Of a DNA stretch of 64,000 nucleotides, positions 18,819 to 29,943 are shown one piece after another. Under the pieces are notes generated by a model. The model was not told the DNA's origin and searched no databases. It worked only from the letters and a program-made list of their open reading frames with translations. The stretch is from contig CALZAE010000001.1 of the NCBI GenBank assembly GCA_945612235.1, forward strand, positions 1 through 64,000. Reading direction: 5' to 3'. Source of the DNA: an uncultured Gammaproteobacteria bacterium (lineage in GTDB: Bacteria > Pseudomonadota > Gammaproteobacteria > Pseudomonadales > Pseudomonadaceae). Within the stretch, counting starts at the first letter, position 1. Every line of letters starts with the position of its first letter. The translations under genes were made by a program, and so were the position numbers.

Positions 18819-20024
18819 TTACTGAGGGATTTCAAATAATCCTGCAGCGCCCATACCGCCACCAATACACATTGAGACAACAACGTACTTAACCTTACGA
18901 CGACGCCCTTCCAGGAGCGCGTGACCGACCATTCGCGCACCACTCATACCAAAGGGATGGCCAACTGAGATCGCCCCGCCATTGACGTTGAGCTTATCGT
19001 TATCAATACCTAAGTGATCACGGCAATACAGAACCTGTGAAGCAAAGGCTTCGTTAATTTCCCACAAGCCAATATCTTCAACTTTCAGATTGAAGCGCTC
19101 CAGCAATTTAGGAATGGCATACACCGGGCCAATACCCATTTCTTCAGGCTCACAACCGGCCACAGCTACACCACGATAGATACCCAGTGGCTCAATACCT
19201 TGTTTGTCTGCTTCTTCACGCGACATCAACAAGCAGGCTGCTGCACCGTCAGAAAACTGTGAAGCATTACCAGCGGTAATATGCTGACCTTGGGCAACCC
19301 ACTCGCCATCTTTCCAGACAGTTTTCAAACCCTGCAGACCTTCCAGCGTAGTGCTGGGGCGGTTGCACTCATCACGATCGGCGACGACTTCTTTGTGGCC
19401 AGCTGCGGTACCGTCTTTTTCAAACAACTGCATATTGGCGGTTAATGGCACAATCTCATCGTCAAAACGACCGGCTTCTTGCGCCGCTGCGGTACGTTGC
19501 TGACTTTGCAGTGCATACTCGTCTTGCGCTTGACGGCTGATATTGTAACGCTCAGCAACAATTTCAGCGGTTTCGATCATTGGAATATAGGCTGCAGGCG
19601 CAACGGCCATGACGGCTTCAGAGCGTGCACGGTAGGCGTTTTTGTGTTTATTTTGCGTCAACGACAGTGATTCAACACCGCCACCAATCGCCACATCATA
19701 CTCACCCGTCATGATGCCTTTAGCCGCTTCGCTGATGGCCATTAAGCCTGAAGCACACATGCGATCGACCGCCATGCCCGCCACACTATTAGGCAAACCG
19801 CCCGTGTAAGCACTTAAACGGCCAATATTGTAGCCTTGGGTGCCCTGTTGCACGGCGCAACCCATGATCACATCGCCCACAAGCGCAGGATCAATACCGG
19901 CACGCTCAACCACCGCACGAATCACGTGACCACCGAGTACCGGTGCTTCAGTATCATTGAAGGAACCGCGAAATGATTTGGTCAGCGCGGTACGCGCCGT
20001 AGAGACAATAACAACTTCTTTCAT
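18819..20024 (-). CDS. Acetyl-CoA acetyltransferase (thiolase)
   Basis: [20 protein letters not shown], active-site [32 protein letters not shown]; start trimmed to 20024. Confidence 0.9.
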   Translation of the reverse strand: MKEVVIVSTARTALTKSFRGSFNDTEAPVLGGHVIRAVVERAGIDPALVGDVIMGCAVQQGTQGYNIGRLSAYTGGLPNSVAGMAVDRMCASGLMAISEAAKGIMTGEYDVAIGGGVESLSLTQNKHKNAYRARSEAVMAVAPAAYIPMIETAEIVAERYNISRQAQDEYALQSQQRTAAAQEAGRFDDEIVPLTANMQLFEKDGTAAGHKEVVADRDECNRPSTTLEGLQGLKTVWKDGEWVAQGQHITAGNASQFSDGAAACLLMSREEADKQGIEPLGIYRGVAVAGCEPEEMGIGPVYAIPKLLERFNLKVEDIGLWEINEAFASQVLYCRDHLGIDNDKLNVNGGAISVGHPFGMSGARMVGHALLEGRRRKVKYVVVSMCIGGGMGAAGLFEIPQ

Positions 20025-20034
20025 GGAAGATTCC

Positions 20035-20505
20035 TTAATCATTTGATACAAAAGTATAGCGGCTGATGGTATCCACCACGCACGCAGGTCGGTCACTGCC
20101 TTCAATCTCAATAGTGACCCGCACAACCACTTGCACCGCGCCATTGGCGAGGCTTTCCACACCTGTGACTTCACCGGCACCGCGAATGCGCGAGCCCACA
20201 ATCACGGGTGCAGGGAAACGAATACGATCGCAACCGTAGTTCACACCCATGGCTAAGTTTTCGACCGTCATCAACTGCGGTAAAAAATAATTCACCAAAG
20301 ATAAAGTCAAATAACCGTGCGCTACAGTGGCACCAAAAGGTCCATCTTTAGCACGCACAGGATCAACGTGAATCCACTGGTGATCACCGGTTGCATCAGC
20401 GAAGGTATCAATACGATCCTGCTCGATCAGCAACCAGTCGGTGGCACCCAAGGATTGACCTTGGGCATCGATTAAACTTTGTGTACTTGAAAAAACTGTA
20501 CTCAT
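20035..20505 (-). CDS. MaoC family dehydratase
   Basis: 156 aa; DATGDHQWIHVDPVRAKDGPFGATVAHGYLTLSL. Confidence 0.9.
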   Translation of the reverse strand: MSTVFSSTQSLIDAQGQSLGATDWLLIEQDRIDTFADATGDHQWIHVDPVRAKDGPFGATVAHGYLTLSLVNYFLPQLMTVENLAMGVNYGCDRIRFPAPVIVGSRIRGAGEVTGVESLANGAVQVVVRVTIEIEGSDRPACVVDTISRYTFVSND

Positions 20506-20536
20506 TATTGTTATTGCACCTCTTTAAGTGACAGTC

Positions 20537-21334
20537 TTAAGCTTGTTGCGAACTGCACGACAACACTTCACCCGTCATATAAGACGAATAATCGCTGGCT
20601 AAAAACATCATTACGTTCGCCACTTCCCACACTTCAGCGCCACGGCCATAAGCCTCGCGCGACTCCAACTCTTTAAGTAATTCTTCAGGAGCAGATTTAC
20701 GCAACATCGCATGCACAGCCAAAGATGGCGCTACAGCATTGATACGCACACCAAACTCAGCGGCTTCCAATGCCGCGCAACGGGTAAAGGCCATCACGCC
20801 CGCTTTAGCAGCGGCGTAGTGTGATTGCTCTTTTTGTGCACGCCAGCCCAATACCGAAGCGTTATTAATAATCGCCCCGCCATTACCGCGCTCTTTCATT
20901 TTTCTCAACATATAGCGCGTCATGCGCATGGTGCCATTGAGCGTGACATCCAATACTTTATTCCACTCACTGTCATCCATATCCAGCAATGCACAGGTCG
21001 TACCTAAACCGGCGTTATTAATCAGTACATCCACACCGCCGAGTTGTTCTTCAGCAAAATCAATCAGCGCTTGTACTTCGTCTTCATTGGTGACGTTGCA
21101 CAGCTTGCCCCAGACTTGATCTGAGCCGCTTTCTTCTTTGATTTTTGCCACTGACGCAGCGAGACGACCTTCGTGTACATCACTGATCACGATGCCACGG
21201 CAACCTTCTTCCATTGCTTTAGTCGCTGCTGCACCACCAATACCGACACCCGCAGCAGCAGTGATCAATACGGAGCGACCTTTTAACAGGCCATGTCCTG
21301 GCACATATGCTGGATTACGTGTTACATCATTCAT
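20537..21334 (-). CDS. ipdF: IpdF-like SDR of HIP degradation
   Basis: HGLLKGRSVLITAAAGVGIGGAAA, NNASVLGWRAQKEQSHYAAAKAGVMAFTRCAALEAAEFGVRINAV matches remembered IpdF sequence. Confidence 0.85.
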   Translation of the reverse strand: MNDVTRNPAYVPGHGLLKGRSVLITAAAGVGIGGAAATKAMEEGCRGIVISDVHEGRLAASVAKIKEESGSDQVWGKLCNVTNEDEVQALIDFAEEQLGGVDVLINNAGLGTTCALLDMDDSEWNKVLDVTLNGTMRMTRYMLRKMKERGNGGAIINNASVLGWRAQKEQSHYAAAKAGVMAFTRCAALEAAEFGVRINAVAPSLAVHAMLRKSAPEELLKELESREAYGRGAEVWEVANVMMFLASDYSSYMTGEVLSCSSQQA

Positions 21335-21336
21335 AA

Positions 21337-22521
21337 TTATCTGCCTTTTGCTTCTTTGGGCATGCCCAGACCGCGTTCAGCAATAATATTGCGCTGAATT
21401 TGGTTGGTACCGCCATAAATAGTGTCGGATCGAGTAAAGAGAAACAGGGACTGCAAGCGCGTCAAATTGTAGGGCGCACTGTCCATCATTTCGGCCTCAG
21501 GCCCTAAGATATCCATCGCCAAGGCACCTAAATTACGGTGCCAGCTCGACCAGTGCAGCTTGTACACCAAAGCTGAACTGTCTGGACCGCTGCGCTCATC
21601 ATTGGACAGCATGCGCATGGCGTTATAGCGCATCAAACGCAAACCTGTATGCGCTTCAGCCAAACGCTGACGCATCACCGGATCTTGCGCAGCACCGTTA
21701 TCGCGAGCAATGCGAATGATCTCATTGAGCTCATTTTGAAACTGCATCTGCTGACCTAGAGTTGAGACACCGCGCTCAAATCCAAGCAGCGCCATGGCAA
21801 TCGCCCAGCCTTCGCCCGGCTCACCCACCAAATCTTCAGCCACCGCATCATCAAAAAACACTTCGTTAAACTCAGATGTGCCAGTCAATTGCTCAATCGG
21901 GCAAACGGTGATCTCAGGCTGCTGCATCTTCACAAGAAAGAAGCCCAAACCACGGTGCGCAACCGAGTTGGGATCGGTGCGTGCAATCACAAAGCACCAA
22001 TCCGACTCATGCGCCAATGAGGTCCAGATTTTCTGACCGGTAATACGCCACCGTCCAAGTGCCTCGTCGTACACTGCACGGGTGCGTACATTAGCCAAGT
22101 CAGAACCAGCTGATGGCTCAGAATAACCCTGACACCACAGCTCTGTACCATTCAAAATACCAGGTAGGTACTTAGCTTTTTGCGCTTCAGAACCAAAGGC
22201 AATTAAAGTTGGCGCAGTTAGGCCCTCGCCAATATGCCCAACACGACCTGGTGCGCCAGCGCGCGCGTATTCTTCAGCAAAAATGACTTGCTGCTCAATC
22301 GAGGCTCCGCGCCCGCCATACTCTTTAGGTAAGCCAATGCCTACCCAGCGACCTTCGGCCAACTTCTGCTCCCAACGCTGACGCTCTTTGGGGAACATAT
22401 GTTCATCGCCGGGGCCACCACGAAACTTGAGGTGTTCAAACTCACCGCATAAATTGGCTTGCAGCCAGTTGGCGATTTCCTCGCGAAAACGCTCATCTTC
22501 AGCACTAAAAGTCAGTTTCAT
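21337..22521 (-). CDS. Acyl-CoA dehydrogenase (FadE30-like)
   Basis: 394 aa; GYSEPSAGSDLANVRTRA, GGTNQIQRNIIAERGLG; adjacent to ipdF as fadE30 is in actinobacteria. Confidence 0.88.
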   Translation of the reverse strand: MKLTFSAEDERFREEIANWLQANLCGEFEHLKFRGGPGDEHMFPKERQRWEQKLAEGRWVGIGLPKEYGGRGASIEQQVIFAEEYARAGAPGRVGHIGEGLTAPTLIAFGSEAQKAKYLPGILNGTELWCQGYSEPSAGSDLANVRTRAVYDEALGRWRITGQKIWTSLAHESDWCFVIARTDPNSVAHRGLGFFLVKMQQPEITVCPIEQLTGTSEFNEVFFDDAVAEDLVGEPGEGWAIAMALLGFERGVSTLGQQMQFQNELNEIIRIARDNGAAQDPVMRQRLAEAHTGLRLMRYNAMRMLSNDERSGPDSSALVYKLHWSSWHRNLGALAMDILGPEAEMMDSAPYNLTRLQSLFLFTRSDTIYGGTNQIQRNIIAERGLGMPKEAKGR

Positions 22522-23714
22522 GAGGCATCCTCCGAGTCCAATAACATCGCTGCAATCAATTCACGTTGTGCGGCACCATGACCTAAATACAGCTCACTGG
22601 CTTTAGCGCGCTTAAAGTACAACTGAATATCATACTCTGCGGTAAAGCCCACACCACCAAACAACTGCAATGCGTTACCTGCGTTATAAAAAGCACTGTC
22701 TGAGCAATAGCCTTTAGCCATAGCTGCAGCTTCTTCAAGCTCAGCAGCTAAAACTGGATCACCTTCTGGCGCCAATACTTCACTGGCTACACAAGCTGCG
22801 TAATACACTGCTGAACAGGCCACTTCGGCTTTGAGCTTCATATCTGCAGCTTTATGCTTAACCGCCTGATAGCTGGCAATTGCGCGCCCAAACTGCTCGC
22901 GCTCCATGGTGTAGTCCACGGCCATCTCTAAGGTTTTCGCAGCAATACCTGATTGCTCAGCCGCTAAAGCAATTTTTGCTAAAGCCAAGGTTTTTTGTAG
23001 CTGTGGCCACGCCTGACCTTCCTCACCTAAACGCATATCCGTAGCAACTGCTACGGCGTTCAAACTGATTTTAGCTTGGCGGCGGGTTTGATCCATGCTT
23101 GGTGTCCAAGTCGCGTCAACGCCTGCGGTATTGGCAGGTACAGCAAACAAAGACACACCTTGGGTACCACTTGAACCGGGAGCGCGTGCGGCAATAATCA
23201 ACAGATCAGCCGTATCACCATCGAGCACATAGCTGAACTCACCATCCAGCACATAACCGCTGTCGTTCGCCTGATAGGTCGCTGAGATGGCTTGCGCACC
23301 CCAAGTGCCACCCATACGCGCCGTTTGCGGGCCGGTCCAGGCTAATGTTGCCGTGCATGAACCTTCAGCAATGGCAGGCAAGAGCTGCTGCTTTTGTGCA
23401 TCTGAAGCAGAAAGCACAATTGCATTGGTAGCAAAGGCTGTTGTCGCCAAAAAAGGCGAACACAATAATGTACGTCCCATTTGCTCAAGCACGATGGCCA
23501 GGTAGACATAACTCATACCTAAGCCACCGTATTCCTCAGGAATAGTGATCGCCTGCAAACACAACTCATTACATAAACGCTGCCAAACCGCGGGATCGTA
23601 ACTTGCCGCCTGTGTCATCGCCTCGCGTACTTGCTGCGGGCTGGACACATCCGCCAAAAAGGCTTGGGCACTTTCGCGAACCATGTATTGTTCGTCAGTT
23701 AATCTAAATTCCAT
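22518..23714 (-). CDS. Acyl-CoA dehydrogenase partner subunit
   Basis: 398 aa; EFRLTDEQYMVRESAQAFLADV, QLFGGVGFTAEYDIQLYFKRAKA; overlaps upstream partner by 4 bp. Confidence 0.88.
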   Translation of the reverse strand: MEFRLTDEQYMVRESAQAFLADVSSPQQVREAMTQAASYDPAVWQRLCNELCLQAITIPEEYGGLGMSYVYLAIVLEQMGRTLLCSPFLATTAFATNAIVLSASDAQKQQLLPAIAEGSCTATLAWTGPQTARMGGTWGAQAISATYQANDSGYVLDGEFSYVLDGDTADLLIIAARAPGSSGTQGVSLFAVPANTAGVDATWTPSMDQTRRQAKISLNAVAVATDMRLGEEGQAWPQLQKTLALAKIALAAEQSGIAAKTLEMAVDYTMEREQFGRAIASYQAVKHKAADMKLKAEVACSAVYYAACVASEVLAPEGDPVLAAELEEAAAMAKGYCSDSAFYNAGNALQLFGGVGFTAEYDIQLYFKRAKASELYLGHGAAQRELIAAMLLDSEDAS

Positions 23715-23729
23715 GAGACGCCTCCGGTT

Positions 23730-24620
23730 TTAGGTTCCGTACACTTTCTGCGCTGGGATCTCTTTGGCCAGCAGGGTTTGCATCGCTTCACCCACTTCAG
23801 CCGGTGCCCAACGCGCACCCTTATCAACGCCTTCAGTGGAGCGCCAGCCATCACCAATAGAAATTTTTCCGCCTTCGGCCTCAAAAATACGCCCCGTAAC
23901 CTCACTGGAGGCATCTGATGCTAACCATGCAAACAAGGACGACACATTTTCCGGTGCCCAATAGTCAAAACTACCATCGGTCGGCGCAGCCATACGTGTG
24001 GCCATCGCTTCAACGGCTGTAGTCATACCTGTGCGGGCTGCCGGTGCTACAGCGTTTGCCGTGATGCCGTAGCGTCCTAACTCCGCCGCCTGGTTCAAGG
24101 TCAGTGCAGCAATACCGGCTTTTGCCGCCGCATAGTTGGATTGACCAATCGAGCCTTGCAGACCCGCACCTGACGTGGTGTTGAGGATACGTCCGCTAAC
24201 GGGCTTGCCTGCTTTAGACTGGTTGCGCCAGTACTGCACAGCGTGTGAGGTGATGCAAAAGTGGCCTTTTAAATGCACACTCATAATCGCATCCCAGTCG
24301 GCTTCACTCATCGAAGCAAACATGCGGTCGCGGTTGATTCCAGCGTTATTCAAAACAACATGTAAATCACCCCAGGTATCAATGGCTTGCTGCACCGCAC
24401 GCGCACTGTCTTCATAGTTGGTGATATCTGAAGTGTTCACCGCCGCTTGACCACCAGCGGCAACAATCTCATCTACGACGGCTTGCGCAGCGCTTTCATT
24501 AATATCGTTCACTAATACACATGCGCCTTCAGCAGCAAATACACGCGCGTGTGCTGCACCTAAACCACCACCTGCGCCGGTAATAATCACAACGCGTTTA
24601 TCTAAAATACCCATGCTCAC
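23730..24620 (-). CDS. SDR, 3-hydroxyacyl-CoA dehydrogenase-like
   Basis: TGAGGGLGAAHARVFAAEGA, NNAGINRDRMF as in HSD17B4-type SDRs. Confidence 0.88.
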   Translation of the reverse strand: MSMGILDKRVVIITGAGGGLGAAHARVFAAEGACVLVNDINESAAQAVVDEIVAAGGQAAVNTSDITNYEDSARAVQQAIDTWGDLHVVLNNAGINRDRMFASMSEADWDAIMSVHLKGHFCITSHAVQYWRNQSKAGKPVSGRILNTTSGAGLQGSIGQSNYAAAKAGIAALTLNQAAELGRYGITANAVAPAARTGMTTAVEAMATRMAAPTDGSFDYWAPENVSSLFAWLASDASSEVTGRIFEAEGGKISIGDGWRSTEGVDKGARWAPAEVGEAMQTLLAKEIPAQKVYGT

Positions 24621-24640
24621 TTATCCTCTTATTTTTGTGC

Positions 24641-25795
24641 TTAACCCAAACGCTCAATAATCGTCACGTTAGCCTGACCACCACCTTCACACATGGTCTG
24701 TAAGCCAAAACGCTTGCCCGTGTGCTCAAGTTCATGCAGTAACGTGGTCATCAAGCGTGCGCCTGTTGCGCCCAGCGGATGGCCTAAAGCAATCGCACCA
24801 CCATTGGCGTTAGTACGCGCCGGATCAAAATCCAACTCTTTTTGCCATGCCATCACAACCGAGGCAAAGGCTTCGTTAATTTCGACCAAATCGATATCAG
24901 CCATGCTCATGCCCGCTTTTTTCAAAGCATGACGTGTGGCTTCAATGGGCGCGCGCAAATGCCAAATCGGATCATCACCGCGTACGCTTAAGTGATGAAT
25001 ACGTGCGCGTGGTGTGAGGTTATAACGCTTGAGTGCATCTTCTGAAACCACCAAAATAGCGGCTGACGCATCACAGGTTTGGCTCGACACTGCTGCAGTA
25101 ATATCCGGGTACTCAGGATTCACCGGCTCCAGTGTGGCCATTTTCTCCAGACTGGTTTCACGCGGCGTTTCATCGCGGGTCACATCACCGTAGGCAACGA
25201 TCTCACGATCAAAACGACCACTTTGAATCGCAGCAATAGCGCGGCGGTGACTTTCTAAAGCAAAGGCTTCCATATCAGCACGGCTCAAACCCCAGTGCTT
25301 AGCAATACGCTGCGCAGCATAGAACTGATCCACTGGCTGACCACCAAAACGCTTCTGCCAACCTAAACTGCCGGAGAACGGATCAGGAAAACCCAAGGGC
25401 TGACCGGCCAACATCGCGCTGGAAATAGGAATCTGCGTCATGGTTTGCACGCCACCCACAGCGATCACGTCTTGCGTGCCACTCATCACTGCTTGCGCAG
25501 CAAAATGCAGCGCTTGCTGCGATGATCCGCACTGACGGTCAACGGTGGTGCCTGGCACATTCAGGGCTAAACCTGCAGCCAACCAACTGGTGCGAGCGAT
25601 ATCACCGGCTTGCGAGCCAATGGTATCCACACAACCAAAGATCACATCATCGTAATCTTCATCTGGAATGTCATTGCGCTCAACCAGTGCTTTAAGAACA
25701 TGCGCGCCCAAATCAATGGCGTGTACATTCGACAAGCCACCTTTACGGCGACCTGTCGGGCTGCGTAAAACATCAACAATATAAGCTTCAGCCAT
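24641..25795 (-). CDS. fadA6: FadA6-like thiolase
   Basis: MAEAYIVDVLRSPTGRRKGGL, GTTVDRQCGSSQQALHFAAQAVMSGTQDVIAVGGVQTMTQIPISSAM; start trimmed to 25795. Confidence 0.88.
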   Translation of the reverse strand: MAEAYIVDVLRSPTGRRKGGLSNVHAIDLGAHVLKALVERNDIPDEDYDDVIFGCVDTIGSQAGDIARTSWLAAGLALNVPGTTVDRQCGSSQQALHFAAQAVMSGTQDVIAVGGVQTMTQIPISSAMLAGQPLGFPDPFSGSLGWQKRFGGQPVDQFYAAQRIAKHWGLSRADMEAFALESHRRAIAAIQSGRFDREIVAYGDVTRDETPRETSLEKMATLEPVNPEYPDITAAVSSQTCDASAAILVVSEDALKRYNLTPRARIHHLSVRGDDPIWHLRAPIEATRHALKKAGMSMADIDLVEINEAFASVVMAWQKELDFDPARTNANGGAIALGHPLGATGARLMTTLLHELEHTGKRFGLQTMCEGGGQANVTIIERLG

Positions 25796-25799
25796 GGTG

Positions 25800-26867
25800 T
25801 TACTCTCCAAAAGTGTATTGAGGTCCAACCGCAGCGCCATCTGCAAAAATATCATCAGCAATACGCTGGCGATGGAACTCACGGGTACCCCATGACGAAT
25901 TCAGAGCCCAAGCGCGCTTCATAAACATTTGCAAGTCAGCTTCCCAGGTGTAACCCATCGCACCATGCACTTGGATACCATGACGCGCTGCTAACAGAGC
26001 CGCCTCACAGCAGGTCAATTTCGCATGCGATACATACACATCGGCACGCGGATCATTATTCGCTAAAGCATAGGCCGCGCGATATAACGCAGGCTTGGCG
26101 AATTCAATCGCGCTGACCACATCAGCCAGTTTGTGCTTAACCGCTTGAAAACTACCAATGGGCTTACCAAACTGCTTACGCTGTACTGCGTAGTCGACCG
26201 ATAAATCCAGCATGCGCTGTGCTAAGCCTAAACTTTGTCCAGCCACTGCCAGCGCACCACGATTGAGTGTTTCATTCCACAGTTGGGCGCCCGCTTGCGC
26301 ATCCAGCACTTGGCTGTCGGCGGTGGGCGTAAAGCTGATTTTGCTTAAACGGCGTGAGCTATCGATGCTGCTATGCGCGCCACTGTTCTCGTAACCGGTC
26401 TGCTCGCGAGTCACCAGATGCACTGCACCTTCATGCTCAACCAGCACTCTGTCGGCTAAATGCACATCCGCCACCAGCGGATTAATGCTATGCGCGACAG
26501 CAATACGCAAATCACCTTCAGCCACTTGCGCTAAAATCTCATTGCGCACAGCCAGATCTTCGGGCAACGCACTTAATAAACCCACTGACACGTAGGCGGT
26601 GTCTACCATCGAATCAGGAATGGCGTAATAGCCCAATTCCTGTGTCAACAACGCCCAAGCAATATCATCCATACCCAAGCCGCCTTGGGCTTCAGGTACA
26701 GACAGTGCCGTCAGGCCTTGCTCAGCAATTTTGCGGTGCAACTCAGGTGAGCGACCCGCTTCAGTTTCCCAGATTTCACGCAACATCTCGGGGGCCGCTT
26801 CAGTCATCAAAAAACGGCTGATGGCTTCTTTGAAGACGAGTTGATCTTCGGTAAATGTAAAATCCAT
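25800..26867 (-). CDS. Acyl-CoA dehydrogenase (FadE31-33-like)
   Basis: 355 aa; MDFTFTEDQLVFKEAISRFL, QVHGAMGYTWEADLQMFMKRAWAL. Confidence 0.87.
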   Translation of the reverse strand: MDFTFTEDQLVFKEAISRFLMTEAAPEMLREIWETEAGRSPELHRKIAEQGLTALSVPEAQGGLGMDDIAWALLTQELGYYAIPDSMVDTAYVSVGLLSALPEDLAVRNEILAQVAEGDLRIAVAHSINPLVADVHLADRVLVEHEGAVHLVTREQTGYENSGAHSSIDSSRRLSKISFTPTADSQVLDAQAGAQLWNETLNRGALAVAGQSLGLAQRMLDLSVDYAVQRKQFGKPIGSFQAVKHKLADVVSAIEFAKPALYRAAYALANNDPRADVYVSHAKLTCCEAALLAARHGIQVHGAMGYTWEADLQMFMKRAWALNSSWGTREFHRQRIADDIFADGAAVGPQYTFGE

Positions 26868-26881
26868 GATCTATCCTCTTT

Positions 26882-28045
26882 TCATCGCGGCAGTTCGAGC
26901 AGACGCTCGGCAATGATATTGCGCTGAATTTCATTAGTGCCGGCATAAATCGGTCCGGCTTGAGCAAACAAGAAACCTTCCAACCAGTCGCCATTGGCAA
27001 CCACATCGCTGGAACCGGGCTGCAGCTCGGCATAGGAGCCCAGCATTTGCATGGCGGCTTCGTGCATTTTTAAGTCCAGCTCTGACCAGATGATTTTATT
27101 GATGCTCGATTCTGCACCAATAGTGGCACCCTTATGAATACGGCTGACGGTGTGATAAGCCGACTGTGCATAGGCCTCGGCGCTCATCCAGCACTCAATC
27201 ACGGCATCACGTAAGCTGCCATTTTCACCGTGCTCTTGCGCATAGCTGCGATACAAGTCCACTAAACGCTTCACTGTGGCTTGGAAACGCGCGGGTGAAC
27301 GCAATAACAATCCGCGCTCAAAGCCAGCGGTCGCCATGGCTACCGCCCAACCTTGGCCCACTTCACCGATGCAGTTAGCAGCGGGCACACGCACATCATC
27401 AAAGAACACTTCGGCAAAGGCTTCTTTACCATTGAGTGCTTTAATCGGACGTACTGTCACGCCCGGTGCATCCAAAGGCACCATCATGTAGCTCAGGCCG
27501 TGGTGGCGCTTGCTGTCAGGATCCGTGCGGAATAAGCCAAACACCCAGTCCGCATAAATCGCACGAGTGGACCAAGTTTTCTGGCCATTAATAACAAACT
27601 CATCGCCATCTGGCGTAGCGCGACTGCGAATAGCTGCCATATCAGAACCTGCATCAGGCTCAGACCAGGCTTGCGCCCACATATCTTCACTGGAGGCGAT
27701 GCGCGGTAGAAAACGCTCTTTTTGCTCTTCCGTACCGAACTCCATCAAGGTGGGTCCGAGTAACAGCTGGCCGTTGTGGTTGACGCGCATGGGCGCACCA
27801 GCCGCGTAGTATTCTTCTTCGAAAATCAACCATTCCATCAGGTCACAGCCACGACCACCTAAGTGCTCGGGCCACATCACCATCGATAGGCGACTCTCAT
27901 ACAATTTGCCTTCCCACTGACGATGCTCTTCAAAGCCTTCGCGAGTATCGTAGCTTTGCAGTGGCTGGGTTGGCACATTCTGCGCCAACCATTCGCGCAC
28001 TTCCTTGCGGAACGCATTTTGCTGATCAGTAAATTTTAATTGCAT
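26882..28045 (-). CDS. Acyl-CoA dehydrogenase (FadE31-33-like)
   Basis: 387 aa; AWSEPDAGSDMAAIRSRA, AGTNEIQRNIIAERLLELPR. Confidence 0.87.
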   Translation of the reverse strand: MQLKFTDQQNAFRKEVREWLAQNVPTQPLQSYDTREGFEEHRQWEGKLYESRLSMVMWPEHLGGRGCDLMEWLIFEEEYYAAGAPMRVNHNGQLLLGPTLMEFGTEEQKERFLPRIASSEDMWAQAWSEPDAGSDMAAIRSRATPDGDEFVINGQKTWSTRAIYADWVFGLFRTDPDSKRHHGLSYMMVPLDAPGVTVRPIKALNGKEAFAEVFFDDVRVPAANCIGEVGQGWAVAMATAGFERGLLLRSPARFQATVKRLVDLYRSYAQEHGENGSLRDAVIECWMSAEAYAQSAYHTVSRIHKGATIGAESSINKIIWSELDLKMHEAAMQMLGSYAELQPGSSDVVANGDWLEGFLFAQAGPIYAGTNEIQRNIIAERLLELPR

Positions 28046-28072
28046 AGCCGTATTCTCCTGCGCAAGCCTTAA

Positions 28073-28840
28073 TCAAAATTGAGCGTCGCGTTTTTCAACA
28101 AATGCGCGACGACTTTCGGCCGAATCCGCAGTGGTATAGGCTTCTAGAGTAAACCCTTGTTCCCAGCGGTATTTCTTCTCTAAATCACCGTCTTCAATAC
28201 CGTTCAGAGCTTCTTTGGCGATACGAATCATGGTGCCGCTTTTCGCTGCGATCTTGGCTGCGATTTCACGTGCTGCAGCAGGTAAATCAGCTTTAGTGGT
28301 CAGGCGCTCAATAAAGCCATACTGCATGGCATCCGGTGCGCTCACTGCTTCACCGGTAAAGAACATGTGACGCACTTTTTGTACAGGGAACAGGCGCTGT
28401 AAGTGTGCACCGCCGCCCATTGCACCACGGTCCACTTCAGGTAACGCAAAGCTGGCGCACTCAGAGGCTAAAACAATGTCTGCCGCACCAGTGATACCAA
28501 TACCACCGCCCAATACAAAGCCGTGTACGGCAACAATCACTGGTACAGGGCTCAGGTGCACAGCACGGAATGTGGCGTAGTTGCCCGCATTCACGCGCAC
28601 AATCAGGTCTGGATTGGCATCCAATTCTTTAATATCAACACCCGCGCAAAACCCACGGCCTTCGGCACGAATAATAATGACGCGCACGTCCTCATTAGCA
28701 CCCAAAGTGTCAATACCCTTTGCTAACGCCAGCCACTCATCGCTGTTCAATGCGTTAACAGGAGGCTTACACAGCACCAATTCCGCGATGCCATCGTTAA
28801 TTTGTGTTGTAAATGCAGTACTACTTGGGGTGCTCATCAT
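28073..28840 (-). CDS. echA20: EchA20-like crotonase
   Basis: ELVLCKPPVNALNSDEW, FCAGVDIKELDANP, RGAMGGGAHLQRLFPVQKVRHMFFTGE. Confidence 0.85.
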   Translation of the reverse strand: MMSTPSSTAFTTQINDGIAELVLCKPPVNALNSDEWLALAKGIDTLGANEDVRVIIIRAEGRGFCAGVDIKELDANPDLIVRVNAGNYATFRAVHLSPVPVIVAVHGFVLGGGIGITGAADIVLASECASFALPEVDRGAMGGGAHLQRLFPVQKVRHMFFTGEAVSAPDAMQYGFIERLTTKADLPAAAREIAAKIAAKSGTMIRIAKEALNGIEDGDLEKKYRWEQGFTLEAYTTADSAESRRAFVEKRDAQF

Positions 28841-28851
28841 GGAACTCCTGC

Positions 28852-29943
28852 TTACTCGGATTCAATATCGGTTGGGGATACACAGCGCGTTTGCAGGCGC
28901 TCAAAACATTGCTCTGCTTGAGCCACAATGCTGTTAATCAGTTCGGCACAGCTGGGTAAATCATCAATCGCCGCAGCCACTTGGCCACTGGGCAAAATAC
29001 CCTCAGCCGGAAAGCCTTCGACCATCGAACGCTGCAATAGCACCGGCTGATTAGCTGCCATCACCACTTGCGACATCGCAGATGGATCATCTTTAATGGC
29101 GCTAAAAAAGGTTTTAATCATATGACGGGTACTCATACCCGTTTGCGCTTTCCACTGACGGGCGCTGCGCAAAGCAATCCATAAACGGCCAATCGGACCT
29201 TTGGATTCCAAATGACGGATAAACTCGTTATCCACCATGCGGTGACGCATACCATCCACCGCTAAAGTGACGCGAATTTGTTGCGTATCATGGGTCGCTA
29301 AATAGCGATCCAGTGTCTTTTTGGGTGTTGGTGAATCTGAAGTCATCATAAAGCGTGTGCCCATAGCGATGCCTTCAGCACCTGCGGCCAACGCCGATGC
29401 CAAGCCACGACCGGTGGAATAACCACCCGCCGCAATCACCGGAACCGTCACGGCATCCAATACTTGCGGTAATAAAATCGTACTCGGAACACCGCCCGTA
29501 TGGCCGCCGCCTTCTGCGCCCTGGATGGTGATCATGTCAGCACCCAACTCAATGGCTTTGAGCGCATGTTTTAGCGCGCCCACTGTAGGAATGCACAACA
29601 CCCCTGCAGCTTTAAAACGGGCAATGGTTTCTTTATCTGGACCGCGACCATAGCTCACCGCTTTTAAACGGTACTCAATCGCCAGATCAATACACTGCGC
29701 CGCGTTTTCCTGAAACATGTGAAAGTTGAGACCAAAGTTACTGCCGCCTGTCGCAGCGACAACACGTTTAATCTCATTTTCCAGCTCAGATGCATCAATT
29801 GTGGCGCCGGCTAAAAAGCCAAAACCACCCGCCTGCGTTGTCGCAATCACCAGGTTGGAATCAGAGACCCAACCCATAGCGGTTTGAATAATCGGGTAAC
29901 GACACCCCAGTGCTTCAGTTAAGCGCGTGCGCGGCAATGTCAT
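28852..29943 (-). CDS. ipdC: IpdC-like nitronate monooxygenase-family flavoprotein
   Basis: 363 aa; PIIQTAMGWVSDSNLVIATTQAGGFGFLAGAT, QGAEGGGHTGG; adjacent to ipdAB. Confidence 0.85.
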   Translation of the reverse strand: MTLPRTRLTEALGCRYPIIQTAMGWVSDSNLVIATTQAGGFGFLAGATIDASELENEIKRVVAATGGSNFGLNFHMFQENAAQCIDLAIEYRLKAVSYGRGPDKETIARFKAAGVLCIPTVGALKHALKAIELGADMITIQGAEGGGHTGGVPSTILLPQVLDAVTVPVIAAGGYSTGRGLASALAAGAEGIAMGTRFMMTSDSPTPKKTLDRYLATHDTQQIRVTLAVDGMRHRMVDNEFIRHLESKGPIGRLWIALRSARQWKAQTGMSTRHMIKTFFSAIKDDPSAMSQVVMAANQPVLLQRSMVEGFPAEGILPSGQVAAAIDDLPSCAELINSIVAQAEQCFERLQTRCVSPTDIESE